Position numbers and translations under genes: made by a program
The notes under the pieces: generated by a model
What the model was told of the DNA's origin: nothing
The model's input: the letters and a program-made list of their open reading frames with translations, nothing else
Database searches by the model: none
Shown: positions 54,201-62,468 of the stretch, piece by piece
How positions within the stretch are numbered: the stretch's first letter is position 1
Layout: every line of letters begins with the position of its first letter
Assembly: GCA_002898535.1 (NCBI GenBank)
Contig: BEHN01000010.1
Span: 1-64,000 of the forward strand
Length of the DNA: 64,000 nucleotides
Direction: 5' to 3'
Source: a bacterium HR11
GTDB lineage: Bacteria > Acidobacteriota > HRBIN11

Positions 54201-55924
54201 CCGTCACCGTCCACGCCGACGGCGAGGCGATGAGCGATGCGGTCCGGCGGACCGTGACGGTCCGACCCGACGGGAAAGAGGTCTGGCAGACGATCAGCGA
54301 CGCCCTGACGGGTCCGGCCGACCGCACGTTGAAGGTCCACTTTCCTGCCGACTCTATCGAGGGTGCCCGGACCTTGCTGGTCCGGGTCTATCCGAGCGCC
54401 TTCACGCAAGTCTTGGACGGCCTGGAAGGTCTCCTCCGGCTCCCCTCCGGGTGTTTCGAGCAGACTTCGAGCGTGACCTATCCGAACGTCCTGGTCTTGA
54501 GCTATCTCCGACGCATGGGGAAGACCCGGCCCGAGACGGAGATGAAAGCCCGGCACTTCATCACGGTCGGCTATCAGCGGCTCCTGACCTTCGAGGTCCC
54601 CGGGGGCGGCTTTAGCTGGTTTGGCGACCCGCCGGCCCACCAGGTCCTGACGGCTTACGGCCTGTTGGAATTTGCCGACATGCGGCGGGTTCACGACGTC
54701 GACCCGAACTTGCTGGACCGGACGGTCCGGTGGCTCGTCAGCAAGCAAAAGCCGGACGGTTCGTGGGAACCCGACCGGAGCGGCATTCAGGAAGGGGCCT
54801 GGCGTCGCCAGACGGACCTCCTGCGGACGACGGCCTACGTCAGTTGGGCCATCGGCGAGGTCGGCGTCCGGGACGTCGAGCCGGCCCGGGCGGCGCTGGA
54901 ACGCGCCGTCCGGTACCTCGGCGAGCACGCCGACGAGGCCGACGACGGCTACGCCCTGGCCGTGACGCTCAATGCCCTCCTCGGGGCTCGGGACGCCGGC
55001 CTCTCGGTGGACCCCCGGCTCGTCGACCGGGTCGCTCACAGGCTCGCCGGCCTCGCCCGAGAGGCGTCGGACGTCGCCTTTTGGGAGAGCCAGAGCGAGA
55101 CGTTCTTCTGCCTACGCGGGCCGAGCCGCGACCTGGAGACGACCGCCCTGGCCGCCTATGCCCTCCTGCGGCACGGGGGCCATCTACCCCTGGCTCATAA
55201 GGCCCTGACGTACCTGGTCCGAAACAAAGACGCCTTCGGGACCTGGCAGACGACGCAGGCGACGATTTGGGCCCTGAAAGCTTTTCTGGCGGCCATGGAG
55301 CAGGGCGCCGGCGCCGCCGACGGGACGCTCGTCGTGTGGGTAGGCGGCGAGCAGGCCGCCGAATGGCGCATCACGCCGGATACGGCCGACGTCGTCCGGA
55401 CCGTCGATGCGTCCCGGTCGGTCCGACCGGGCGACAACGACGTCGTGGTCAGCTTCCGGGGCCGGGGCCGTCTCCTGTATCAGGTCAGCTCCCGGTTCTA
55501 TCTCCCCTGGGACCGGGTCCCGCCGCCGCCCGAGGAGCCGCTCCAGGTCCGGGTCAGTTACGACCGATCCGAATTGCAGATCCGCGAGACCGTCACCTGT
55601 CAAGTTCGGGTGACGAACCGCCGGCCGGCGACGGCCCAGATGGTCATCGTGGACGTCGGCGTCCCGCCCGGCTTTGAGGTCCTGACCGACGACCTGACGG
55701 CCCTGGTCGAGCGCAAGCACATCCAGAGATTCGAGTTGACGCCCCGGCAGGTCATCTTCTATCTGGACCGCATCGAAGACGGTCGGACCGTCGAGTGGCG
55801 GTTCCGCCTGCGGGCGAAGCTTCCCGTCCGTGCGAAGACGGGGCCGGCGGTCGTCTACGAGTACTACGCTCCCCAGGAGCGGGGCATGGCGGCACCCGCA
55901 CGCCTGGCCGTGAAGGAGAGGTAG
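51203..55924 (+). CDS. Alpha-2-macroglobulin family protein with internal GspG-like domain
   Basis: 1573 residues from the ATG at 51203 (CGGAGG upstream), with a hydrophobic N-terminus (VLILGGSALLWWIFA). Macroglobulin repeats include the MG2-type LTTDKPIYQPGQTVHIRALA. The mid-region VDESVFALAGLQPGLERLYF leads to an unusual insert (about residues 730-845): ALDVYRRAKGRYPS, DPLGRPYRI and SAGFDGQFETSDD, the pattern of a type II pseudopilin (GspG) C-terminal domain, in locally AT-richer DNA. Then come VDVPLADSITTWRLTALA, the thioester region PSGCFEQTSS (Cys about 1085, Gln two after) and the complement-like terpenoid-fold domain. It should trap proteases or protect the envelope in the periplasm. 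No pbpC partner is adjacent. Confidence 0.93.
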   Translation: MLGKRSYQVLILGGSALLWWIFAHGAWLTPHRTMARDLQAISHEPVLPPPLDTQVFGQTRWLARSDVVLRVVTTDRRAGRPVSAEVRVALVRKTEDRQGKAGTSGPERVVFQGRTDARGTADVQFRAPSPPGRYRLSIAVRTPIGDDLIERDVAVEEAGQVLLTTDKPIYQPGQTVHIRALALLQPDGRAAADRPLTFEVRDPRGNLVFRSRERTSRFGVAAAQFPIADEVTLGEYRVTARLGTDEPSPGSEAALLAEAERTVRVERYVLPKFKVTVETDRRFYLPAETLRGTVTAAYFFGKPVSRGRVTVRLSTFAAGWHDIAELAGTLDEAGRWQFETPLPERWVGLPLEGGNALLRVEATVTDAADHAERVSTTLPVSPEAIRIAVVPESPTLKPNLPMGLFVVTTYPDGTPAPCRFEVIGQGTDGTTTFTARGETDALGIGETTVRLGAARGERRTAGGEWFIPEGLEWTPRDSEEASLPVTVRVIAMDEQGRRAERTVRLWQSAGEEAVLLRTDRATARVGDVLRLDVLATPARSTVAFVDAIVHQQTVLTKTVDLPDGRGRLTLPLTPELAGTLVLHAYRITAGGDVVRDTRAVFVEPANELRVDVTTDKTTYRPGEPARVRLAVADPTGKPTVAALGLTVVDESVFALAGLQPGLERLYFALEAELLKPRYEVHGWELPSLLLPPEPEEFGPSRNLGPGPRDRIVRVLLTAAAPVPEYTLRVSTYEEKKRQVEARWRQVMEAAAEKIRKALDVYRRAKGRYPSAGAALRELAAAGLLTGADIRDPLGRPYRIRAIYKDISYGFILISAGFDGQFETSDDLWVYGHGGRERVFFARPMTAEALPAPPAPSAPAGEVRIRQFFPETLFVQPQLITDERGHAQVDVPLADSITTWRLTALANSAVGQIGSTTAPIRVFQDFFVDIDLPVAFTQGDEVAMPVALYNYLDRSQRVRLRLNPGEGFDLQGVAEKVVTLQPHEVTAVRFRLRAARPGTHAVTVHADGEAMSDAVRRTVTVRPDGKEVWQTISDALTGPADRTLKVHFPADSIEGARTLLVRVYPSAFTQVLDGLEGLLRLPSGCFEQTSSVTYPNVLVLSYLRRMGKTRPETEMKARHFITVGYQRLLTFEVPGGGFSWFGDPPAHQVLTAYGLLEFADMRRVHDVDPNLLDRTVRWLVSKQKPDGSWEPDRSGIQEGAWRRQTDLLRTTAYVSWAIGEVGVRDVEPARAALERAVRYLGEHADEADDGYALAVTLNALLGARDAGLSVDPRLVDRVAHRLAGLAREASDVAFWESQSETFFCLRGPSRDLETTALAAYALLRHGGHLPLAHKALTYLVRNKDAFGTWQTTQATIWALKAFLAAMEQGAGAADGTLVVWVGGEQAAEWRITPDTADVVRTVDASRSVRPGDNDVVVSFRGRGRLLYQVSSRFYLPWDRVPPPPEEPLQVRVSYDRSELQIRETVTCQVRVTNRRPATAQMVIVDVGVPPGFEVLTDDLTALVERKHIQRFELTPRQVIFYLDRIEDGRTVEWRFRLRAKLPVRAKTGPAVVYEYYAPQERGMAAPARLAVKER

Positions 55925-56394
55925 GGCAGTCGGCAAATAGGCAGGTGGGCAGATGGGCAGGTCAGCGGTCGGCAAATAGGCAGGTCGGCAGTCGGCAGAT
56001 AGGGAGATGGGGGGGGTAGGGGCAGGCCTTGTGCCTGCCCCGGGACGGAATGACGTGGGGCAGACAGGTGGGGAGATAGGGAGCGCAGGCCTCTGGCCTG
56101 CGGGAAGGCAGACGTCCCGTCGGCCGGCTCTTTGCCCTTTGCCGGCCGTCACGCCGGTACCCCCCTCCCAAGCCGGCCGTCATGCCCTCATCCTCCGAAC
56201 GCCAGCAGTCATGCTGGCGTCCCCCTGTCCGGGCGCCGTCCGTCATGGCGGCGTCATCCTATCCGAACACCGGGAGTTATCCCGGTGTCAACCTTAGAGA
56301 GCCGGGAGTCATCCCGGCATCCACCTCAGGAACAGATGGGCAGTCGGCTGAATCCTTAGGATTGGGGACTGGGGCTTCGATGTGGACTCTGACC
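55925..56394. other. 470-bp gene-free region between alpha-2-macroglobulin and APC permease
   Basis: It holds a CAG(A/G)T(A/G)GG-type octamer tract (55926-56010), two GC-rich hairpins (56019-56041, 56085-56101) and a six-unit covarying palindrome array (56141-56318). No gene is supported. Confidence 0.65.
56141..56318. repeat. Array of about six covarying palindromes
   Basis: Clear 18-bp units: 56141-56158 (GCCGGC..GCCGGT), 56201-56218 (GCCAGC..GCTGGC), 56235-56252 (GCCGTC..GGCGGC, one T-G pair), 56269-56286 (ACCGGG..CCCGGT) and 56301-56318 (GCCGGG..CCCGGC), plus a decayed unit near 56172. Loops are GTCA or GTTA with A or C before them. Confidence 0.87.
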
Positions 56395-57714
56395 CTATCT
56401 CCGTACCTCCCGGCGGCTGGGGCGTCGGCCCAGGACCATCAGCAGGGTCCCGACGGCGATGGCCCCGGCCGTCGTCCCGAGGGCCGCCGTCGGCCGGGAA
56501 GCGACGAGCACGCCGAGCATCAGGGCTGTGCCGCCGAAGGCCGTCCCGACGCCGCCCGGGACCCGTAGGACTGCCGGCCCGTGCCGCCGTCGCAGGACGG
56601 GCACGGCCAGGCACGTCGCCCCGTACACCAGGGTCAGGGCCACGGCGCTCAGCGTCACGAGCCGCTCGTAGGTCCCCGACACGGCGAGGCCTCCGACGAC
56701 CCCGGCATAGAGCAGGATGGAAGCGTAGGGCGTCCGGTACCGCCGGTGGACGGCCGCAAAGACGGCCGGGAACAGCCCGTCCCGGGCCAGAGCATACGTC
56801 AGCCGCGGGTAGCTCAGGGCCGCGCCCAGCATGTTGCCGGCGATGGATACGAGGGCCGTCGCCGCCAGGAGCGACCCGCCCCACGGGCCGAAGACCCGGG
56901 CGCCGGCTTCCGCCAGGGGCCGGTCGGCCGCCGCCAGGTCGGGGACGACCCCGACGCATACGGTCTGGACGAGGACGTAGAGCGCCGCCACGACGGCTAC
57001 CGCCGTCAGGAGCGCCGCCGGGGTCGTCCGACGGGGGTCCCGCGTCTCACCGGCCGGGATGGTGGCGTCCTCGAACCCCATGTAAGCGTAGGCGAGGACC
57101 AGGACGGCCGACGTCCACCGGTGGAGGTCCAGGGCCGACGGGTCCCGGAGAGCCCCGGTCCAGACTCCCCAGTTCACGTAAAACAGGCCGACGCCGACGA
57201 GGGCGACCAGGGGCAGGAGCTTCAGGACCGTCGCCGTGCCGACGGCCCAGGCGCTGTGACGGACGCCCCGAACGTTGAGAACGGCCATCACCCCGACGAA
57301 CGCCATCATCGTCGCCCATCGGGCCCCCCATCCCGACAGGACCGGCGCAAATGTCGCCGCATACGTCACCAGTAAATTCAGGTTGGCGGCGATGGCCGCC
57401 GCGTCGGCCAGCCACCGGAGCCATCCCGTCTGGAACCCGACGAAGGCCCCAAAGGCGGCCCGGGCGTACTCGTAGGGCCCGCCGGTCGTCTCGAATCGGC
57501 TGGCGGCTTCCATGAAGCACAGGACGACCGTCCCGACGACGATGCCGCACAGGACGAAGGCCAGGGGACTCCAGACGCCGACCTCCCGGGCGACGACGGC
57601 CGGCAGGCCGAAGATGCCGGCCCCGACCATCCCGTTGACGGCGAGGGCCGTCAGGTCCCACCGGCCCATCGCCCGGACGAGGCCCCGTTCGATGTCCCCG
57701 GCGGACGCCGGCAT
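56395..57714 (-). CDS. APC-superfamily amino acid permease
   Basis: 439 residues with about twelve membrane helices. The first helix carries the family motif NGMVGAGIFGLPA, and the later segments YEYARAAFGAFVGFQTGW and YAYMGFEDATIPAGE are typical of APC permeases. It should import or exchange an amino acid or related amine at the cytoplasmic membrane. The ATG at 57714 has GGGGGAA upstream. It is monocistronic here; the divergent Cys-rich peptide gene starts 151 bp away. Confidence 0.92.
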   Translation of the reverse strand: MPASAGDIERGLVRAMGRWDLTALAVNGMVGAGIFGLPAVVAREVGVWSPLAFVLCGIVVGTVVLCFMEAASRFETTGGPYEYARAAFGAFVGFQTGWLRWLADAAAIAANLNLLVTYAATFAPVLSGWGARWATMMAFVGVMAVLNVRGVRHSAWAVGTATVLKLLPLVALVGVGLFYVNWGVWTGALRDPSALDLHRWTSAVLVLAYAYMGFEDATIPAGETRDPRRTTPAALLTAVAVVAALYVLVQTVCVGVVPDLAAADRPLAEAGARVFGPWGGSLLAATALVSIAGNMLGAALSYPRLTYALARDGLFPAVFAAVHRRYRTPYASILLYAGVVGGLAVSGTYERLVTLSAVALTLVYGATCLAVPVLRRRHGPAVLRVPGGVGTAFGGTALMLGVLVASRPTAALGTTAGAIAVGTLLMVLGRRPSRREVRR

Positions 57715-57783
57715 GAGTTCCCCCAGGTTCCATGTTCGGTGCAGGGCAAGGTTAGACGCTCTTCCGCCTCGACTCCAATTGCG

Positions 57784-57824
57784 CCCCGGCTACCCCAGGC
57801 GGCCGGGGTCTTGATTTTTTTTGA
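57784..57824 (+). terminator. Leader terminator or attenuator before the Cys-rich peptide gene
   Basis: CCCCGGC (57785-57791) pairs with GCCGGGG around an 11-base loop and is followed by TCTTGATTTTTTTT. No plus-strand gene lies immediately upstream, since the APC gene is divergent. It therefore sits in the leader of the small peptide gene and could be an attenuator, or a terminator protecting against read-through. Confidence 0.5.
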
Positions 57825-57865
57825 ACGATTTAACTTGTAGTGAACTCTAATAGAGGAGGGTGGCT

Positions 57866-58183
57866 ATGCGGTTACGCTGGCTCCTCATCGGGATTTTGGC
57901 ATGGGCGCTGGGCCTATTTTCGGGACCTTCCGGCAGTCGATTTTCACCGAATTCATCCACCGTCGATGTGAAGTCATGCTTGCCTATCAGCAGTTCCTCG
58001 GGGACAGCCGTCGCCGGATGTAGTGCGACGCCCAGCTGTCCGGATTACTGCGTCTCCTGCAGTTGTCCTGCGTCGTCACCATGTGAAGGTTGTCATTGTA
58101 CCCCGGAGATCTGTGACTGTTATGATCCGACCCAGGGTTGCAGAGTTTTCCGAGACTGCTGGGGGTTCTGGTGCTGTGTGTAA
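57866..58183 (+). CDS. Small secreted cysteine-rich protein (MADH light-chain-like motif)
   Basis: 105 residues from the ATG at 57866, with a strong GAGGAGGG eight bases upstream. Residues 1-22 are a signal peptide (LRWLLIGILAWALGLFSG). The mature part has 15 cysteines in about 80 residues, ending EICDCYDPTQGC and FRDCWGFWCCV, and only two tryptophans. From memory, the methylamine dehydrogenase light chain, also small, secreted and Cys-rich, contains CYNPTDG and YRDCCGY in the same order and spacing class; its cofactor is built from two tryptophans. The next gene encodes a secreted propeller-like protein, as the MADH heavy chain is. The similarity is short and the protein shorter than MauA, so function is unproven. 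Base composition is less GC-rich than neighbours. Confidence 0.72.
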   Translation: MRLRWLLIGILAWALGLFSGPSGSRFSPNSSTVDVKSCLPISSSSGTAVAGCSATPSCPDYCVSCSCPASSPCEGCHCTPEICDCYDPTQGCRVFRDCWGFWCCV

Positions 58184-58360
58184 GCTCACCGAGGGGTTTG
58201 GCCCGTGAAAACGGCGTCGGACCGACCTTCGGTTATCGGCTGGGGATCGCTGGTTCTCCAGCCAGGGGGGTCGAACAGCCCGCATTTTCCCGAGCCGAAC
58301 GGTATGGTCCATGGAATACTCTACGAATCCCCGAAACGCAGTGCGTCGTGGAGGTCGGCC

Positions 58361-59461
58361 ATGAGGTCGCTTCGAGGATTGTGTCTTATAGGGATGGGGG
58401 CCCTGATGGTCCTCGTCTTGGGGGGCGGGGTCTTCGAGGCGGTCTTCGCCGAGGCCCCGGCTTGGGCGGAATGGCCGGTCCAGAAGGTCGGAGAGCACCC
58501 CCTCCCCCTGGACCCGGACGAATTGGCTGTCTATCGGACGGTTACTTTGAAAGGAGAGAAGCTATTGGTCGTCGACAACGACCTGGACCTGACGCGGGCG
58601 ACGGTGGCCTACTATAGAGATGGCCGTCTCGTCTGGCAGACTTCCCTTCCCACACCCGTCACGGCGGCTGACGTCTGTCCCGACGGTATCGTCTTTATTA
58701 CCGGCCGGCGGGTCTCTCAAGTCGATGAAGGCGGGCGCCTCCTGCAGGAGTGGACCGTCCCGGGTCAGTTCTATTTGGCTCAAGTCGTCTGCACGGCCGA
58801 CGGCATTTTTGTCGCTTACGTCGCAACCGGTGTGGTCCAGATCCAGCTTTACTCTTCGCGCGGTACGCTCCTCAAGTCCTTGGCGCCGGTACCGGTGGAA
58901 TGGATTCGCACAGCGCGAGCGTTCGTTTGGAGTTTTCGCGGATTTCCGAACTATGCCGGGAAGGCGCTCTTAACGGGTAAGAATCGGGGTGAGTGGTTCA
59001 TCGTGGATGCGCGAGGAGATCGGCCGATGCTGTATTCGCCGTCCGACGACTTCTGGCAAGCCCTGGAGAATCGCCAAATTCGGCGGATCTTTCCCGTGAT
59101 GTGGCAGGGTCGGGAGGCTCTGCTGGTCGGAGTGTCTTACAGCGAACGGCTCCCCCTGGAAGATTACGTGCGAAAGTATGGGGTCCCTCCAGAAAAGGCG
59201 CAAGACCTACGGGACCTACTCAAGGACAAGCCCAACCCGACGGTCCCGGTCTCGTCGGGCCATCAGCTATGGGTCCTGGACCTTCGAGGCCAGCCCTTGG
59301 GTCGGATAGCATATTCGCACGAGATCAATGTCATCTTCCCCACGACGACGGATACCACGGGGAATCGGTTGGTCGTGCTTCAGGAGCCTCTCTGGCCGCC
59401 GAGGAAGCACCGGTACATCTGGCGGGTCTTTGCCCTCGGGGCGGGGTCGGCGGCTTTATGA
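58361..59461 (+). CDS. Secreted beta-propeller-like protein downstream of the Cys-rich peptide
   Basis: 366 residues from the ATG at 58361 (GTGGAGG upstream; the frame opens earlier at 58205). A signal segment (LCLIGMGALMVLVLGGGVFEAVFA) is followed by repeated beta strands such as LLVVDNDLDLTRATVAYY, GIVFITGRRVSQVDEGGRLL, GIFVAYVATGVVQIQLYSSRG and LWVLDLRGQPLGRIAYSHEI, spaced like propeller blades. It is in the same direction as the 15-cysteine protein with a 177-bp gap. A heavy-chain role in a two-subunit periplasmic enzyme is a hypothesis from layout and a weak HEI match. No function can be assigned from sequence alone. Confidence 0.7.
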   Translation: MRSLRGLCLIGMGALMVLVLGGGVFEAVFAEAPAWAEWPVQKVGEHPLPLDPDELAVYRTVTLKGEKLLVVDNDLDLTRATVAYYRDGRLVWQTSLPTPVTAADVCPDGIVFITGRRVSQVDEGGRLLQEWTVPGQFYLAQVVCTADGIFVAYVATGVVQIQLYSSRGTLLKSLAPVPVEWIRTARAFVWSFRGFPNYAGKALLTGKNRGEWFIVDARGDRPMLYSPSDDFWQALENRQIRRIFPVMWQGREALLVGVSYSERLPLEDYVRKYGVPPEKAQDLRDLLKDKPNPTVPVSSGHQLWVLDLRGQPLGRIAYSHEINVIFPTTTDTTGNRLVVLQEPLWPPRKHRYIWRVFALGAGSAAL

Positions 59462-59508
59462 ACGAAGGGAGGGCGTCCCGCTCGCCCCGACCCATCCGGG
59501 TCTGGGGC

Positions 59509-60855
59509 CTATTCTACGATGCGGCGGGCGACCTGGCGGGCCTGGCGGATGCAGTCCGAGAGGCCGACACCCCGATAGCCGGCCCCGGCGACGTGGAGGC
59601 CGGGGTAGCGGGCGACGGCTCCTTCGACGGCCTCGACCCACGTCAGATGCCCGACGGTGTACTGCGGAAGCCCGTCGGTCCACCGCTGGACCCAGACCCG
59701 ATGCGGGACGGCCGGGACGCCGACGAGCTCGACGAACTCCTGCCAGACGGTCCGGGCGAGGGTCTCGTCGTCCATCTCCGTCCAGGGCGTCGGCGTCGAG
59801 CCCGTCAGGAAGACCCGGACCAGATTCCAGCCCGCCGGGGCCCGGCGGGGCCACTTTTGGGAGAGCCACGTGCAGGCCGTGATCCACCGGCGTTCCGCCC
59901 GGGGGACGAGGAAGCCCGTCCCCAGCCAGTCCCAGGTCCCGGGCCAGGCGTAGGCGACGACGGCCACGGGCTCTGAAACGGCCTGACCCAGCAGGTCGGC
60001 CACGTCGGGGGCGGCATCTCGCAAGAGCCGGGCGGCCGCCCGAGGCGGGACGGCCAGGACGAGGTGCCGGGCCTGCCATCGCTCCCGGCCGGCCGTTTCG
60101 ACGACCCATCCCGCCTCGGATCGGTAGACGCCCTCGACGGAAAGGCCCGTCCGGACCTCGACGGAGCTTATGCGTGCCCGAAGCCGTTCGACCAGACCCG
60201 CAAGGCCGCATCGGAGGGACCGAAAGGGCGTTTCGACGGGTCCGGGACGTCTCGACCGGGCTTGGAAAAGCCAGCGCCAGCCCTCGGACCACCGGGTCGC
60301 GGCCTGCGGCAGGGTCGCCCGCAGGCTCAGGCGCTCGATGTCCCCGCCGTACACGCCGGCCAGGAGGGGCTCGACGACCCAGGTCGTGAACTCGGCCCCG
60401 GCCCAGCGGCGGAAGGTCGGTCCGACGGGAACGTCGGCGTCGGGCGGCACCGGGTGAAGGAGGACTTGAAGGGGCATCCCGGCCGCCCGCAGGCGGCCCC
60501 GCCGGGAAATCCAGCGGACGTCCCGCAGAGGGACCCGCCCCGGGACGAGAGCGAATAAGCCAGGTGGAATCGGATAGAAGCGGCCGCCCCGGACGACATA
60601 GGCCGGCACGTTCCGGGCGGCGACGACCTCATCGGCCAGGCCGAGCTCCGTGCACAGGCCCAGGGCTTCCGGCTTCAGCGTGACCATGGCGTCGGGGCCC
60701 ATCTCGACGACGAAGTCGTCCTCGACGACGGTGCGGACCTTGCCGCCCAGACGGTCGTCGGCCTCGACGAGGACGCCCTGGAGCCCTCGTAGGCTCAGCT
60801 CGTAGGCGACCGTCAAACCCGTGATACCGCCGCCGACGACGATGCAGTCCAGCAT
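59509..60855 (-). CDS. Protoporphyrinogen/coproporphyrinogen oxidase (HemY type)
   Basis: 448 residues from the ATG at 60855. The FAD-binding motif VVGGGITGLTVAYELSLRG (residues 6-24) is followed by LEADDRLGGKVRT-like sequence (VEADDRLGGKVRT), the substrate region EMGPDAMVTLKPEA, and a C-terminal FAD-contact segment LHVAGAGYRGVGLSDCI. This is the oxygen-dependent HemY/HemG branch that oxidises (copro)porphyrinogen in heme synthesis. No other hem genes are in the window. The long in-frame extension to 62169 is antisense to the MFS gene and rejected. Confidence 0.92.
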   Translation of the reverse strand: MLDCIVVGGGITGLTVAYELSLRGLQGVLVEADDRLGGKVRTVVEDDFVVEMGPDAMVTLKPEALGLCTELGLADEVVAARNVPAYVVRGGRFYPIPPGLFALVPGRVPLRDVRWISRRGRLRAAGMPLQVLLHPVPPDADVPVGPTFRRWAGAEFTTWVVEPLLAGVYGGDIERLSLRATLPQAATRWSEGWRWLFQARSRRPGPVETPFRSLRCGLAGLVERLRARISSVEVRTGLSVEGVYRSEAGWVVETAGRERWQARHLVLAVPPRAAARLLRDAAPDVADLLGQAVSEPVAVVAYAWPGTWDWLGTGFLVPRAERRWITACTWLSQKWPRRAPAGWNLVRVFLTGSTPTPWTEMDDETLARTVWQEFVELVGVPAVPHRVWVQRWTDGLPQYTVGHLTWVEAVEGAVARYPGLHVAGAGYRGVGLSDCIRQARQVARRIVE

Positions 60856-61007
60856 GGCGTTAAAAAGGGCGAACGGCGAATCGGCAGGGCCGTTCAGCTC
60901 CTGAGAATCCGGATGCCCTCGGCCTTTCCGATCCCCCGGGGAGGCCGATCTGCCGGCATCGGGCAGATCGGCAGTCGGCAGATGGGCAGATGGTTCAGGA
61001 TCCCGCA

Positions 61008-62288
61008 TCACGCTACAGCCCCACCGGACTCCCGAAGACCCGTCTGTCGAAGACCTCGCAGGAGGAGGCCGTTCCAGACCAGGGCGGCCCCGGCGCCCAG
61101 GGCGATCCCGGCCGTCAGGCTCCAGAAGTGGGCGACGGCCCCGGCCAGCAGGGCACCGAAGGGCGTCAGCCCGAAGAACATGAGCGTGTACAGGCTGATG
61201 ACCCGTCCCCGCAGGGCGTCGGGGACATAAGATTGGATCAGGGTATTCACCGTGGCGAACTGAACGACGAAGGTAAATCCTACGACAAACAGGATGACCA
61301 TCGCCAGGGCCGCCTGTCGGGCTAAGGCCAATGTCAGTAAGGCGGCCGGAAATCCCAGCGCCCCGACGGCCAACCACCGGTCCCGACGGGGCGAACGGCT
61401 CCCGGCGGCCACGGTCAAGGCTCCGACGAGGGCGCCCAGGCCGACGGTCGTATGGAGCAGGCCGAAGCCGACGACCTGCAAGCGGAGGGCCTCGACGGCG
61501 TAGGCCGGCAGGAGCGTGATGTAGGAGGCTCCAAACATCGACGAGACGCCGGCCATGATGATGAGCCTTCGGATGAAGACGTCGGACAGGGCGTATCGCA
61601 CACCCTCGACCAACTGACGGCGCCACGGCTCCCCGACGGCTCCGTGCCCGTTGGGGTGTACCTGCATAGGCGTCATCGCCAGCAAAGCCCCGATGACGGC
61701 GAGAAAGCTCAGCCCGTTCAGGGCAAAGCACCAGAAGGCCCCCAGGCTCGCCAGGAGGACGCCGCCCAGGGCCGGGCCGACGACCCGCGAGAGGTTGAAC
61801 ATCAGGGAGTTCAGGGCGATGGCGTTCATCAGCGTGTGGCGGTCGCCCTCGACGAGCTCGGCGACCATCGCATGACGGGTCGGGGCGTCGAAAGAGTTGG
61901 CGATGCCGAGCCATACGGCCAGGACGATCAGGTGCCAGGGCTGAAGGGCCCGCAGGGCCACCAGGAGGGCCAACGTGAAGGCCTGGAGCATCATGACGGT
62001 CTGGACGACGACGAGCAGACGCTGTCGGGGAACCCGGTCGGCGACGACGCCGGCCGGGAGCATGAGCAGGAGCGTCGGGACCGTCCCGGCGAAGGCCAGC
62101 CACCCGAGGGCGATCTTCGAGTGCGTCATCTGGTACATCAGCCAGCTCTGGGCGACGTTCTGGAACCACGTCCCCATCAGGGAGAAGGACTGGCCGATGA
62201 ACCAGAGGCGGTAGTTTCGGTACCGCAGGGCCGAAAACGTCGTGTCGAAGGAGCCCCGGAGTTTCCGATACGGGGACGCGCTTTCCAT
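61008..62288 (-). CDS. MFS exporter (EntS/MFS_3-like)
   Basis: 426 residues with about twelve helices. The N-terminus FSALRYRNYRLWFIGQSFSLMGTWFQNVAQSWLMY is characteristic of the MFS_3 enterobactin-exporter-like group, and the loop 2-3 motif reads LPAGVVADRVPRQRLL. It should export a small molecule across the inner membrane by proton antiport. It lies 152 bp upstream of the protoporphyrinogen oxidase on the same strand; a link to heme is not implied by the sequence. Confidence 0.9.
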   Translation of the reverse strand: MESASPYRKLRGSFDTTFSALRYRNYRLWFIGQSFSLMGTWFQNVAQSWLMYQMTHSKIALGWLAFAGTVPTLLLMLPAGVVADRVPRQRLLVVVQTVMMLQAFTLALLVALRALQPWHLIVLAVWLGIANSFDAPTRHAMVAELVEGDRHTLMNAIALNSLMFNLSRVVGPALGGVLLASLGAFWCFALNGLSFLAVIGALLAMTPMQVHPNGHGAVGEPWRRQLVEGVRYALSDVFIRRLIIMAGVSSMFGASYITLLPAYAVEALRLQVVGFGLLHTTVGLGALVGALTVAAGSRSPRRDRWLAVGALGFPAALLTLALARQAALAMVILFVVGFTFVVQFATVNTLIQSYVPDALRGRVISLYTLMFFGLTPFGALLAGAVAHFWSLTAGIALGAGAALVWNGLLLRGLRQTGLRESGGAVA

Positions 62289-62468
62289 ATTCGACGTCTC
62301 ACGTCACGCGGATAAGCCGGCGATGGAGGGCGGGAAAAAGCTTGGGAGCTTGCGCGTACCGGACTTGGATAATATTCTGTCCGGCGCCTCGCCCCGTCAA
62401 GCCGTGTGCTTGCGGGCCGGGAGAGACGGGCGGGAACGCCTGCGCTTCCCATCCGGGGGATTCGTCGG

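Noticed and set aside
60856-62169. N-terminal extension that would turn protoporphyrinogen oxidase into an 886-residue protein
   Set aside because: The extension lies in another frame over the MFS gene and the repeat-rich gap; the FAD motif starts at the expected position from the ATG at 60855.
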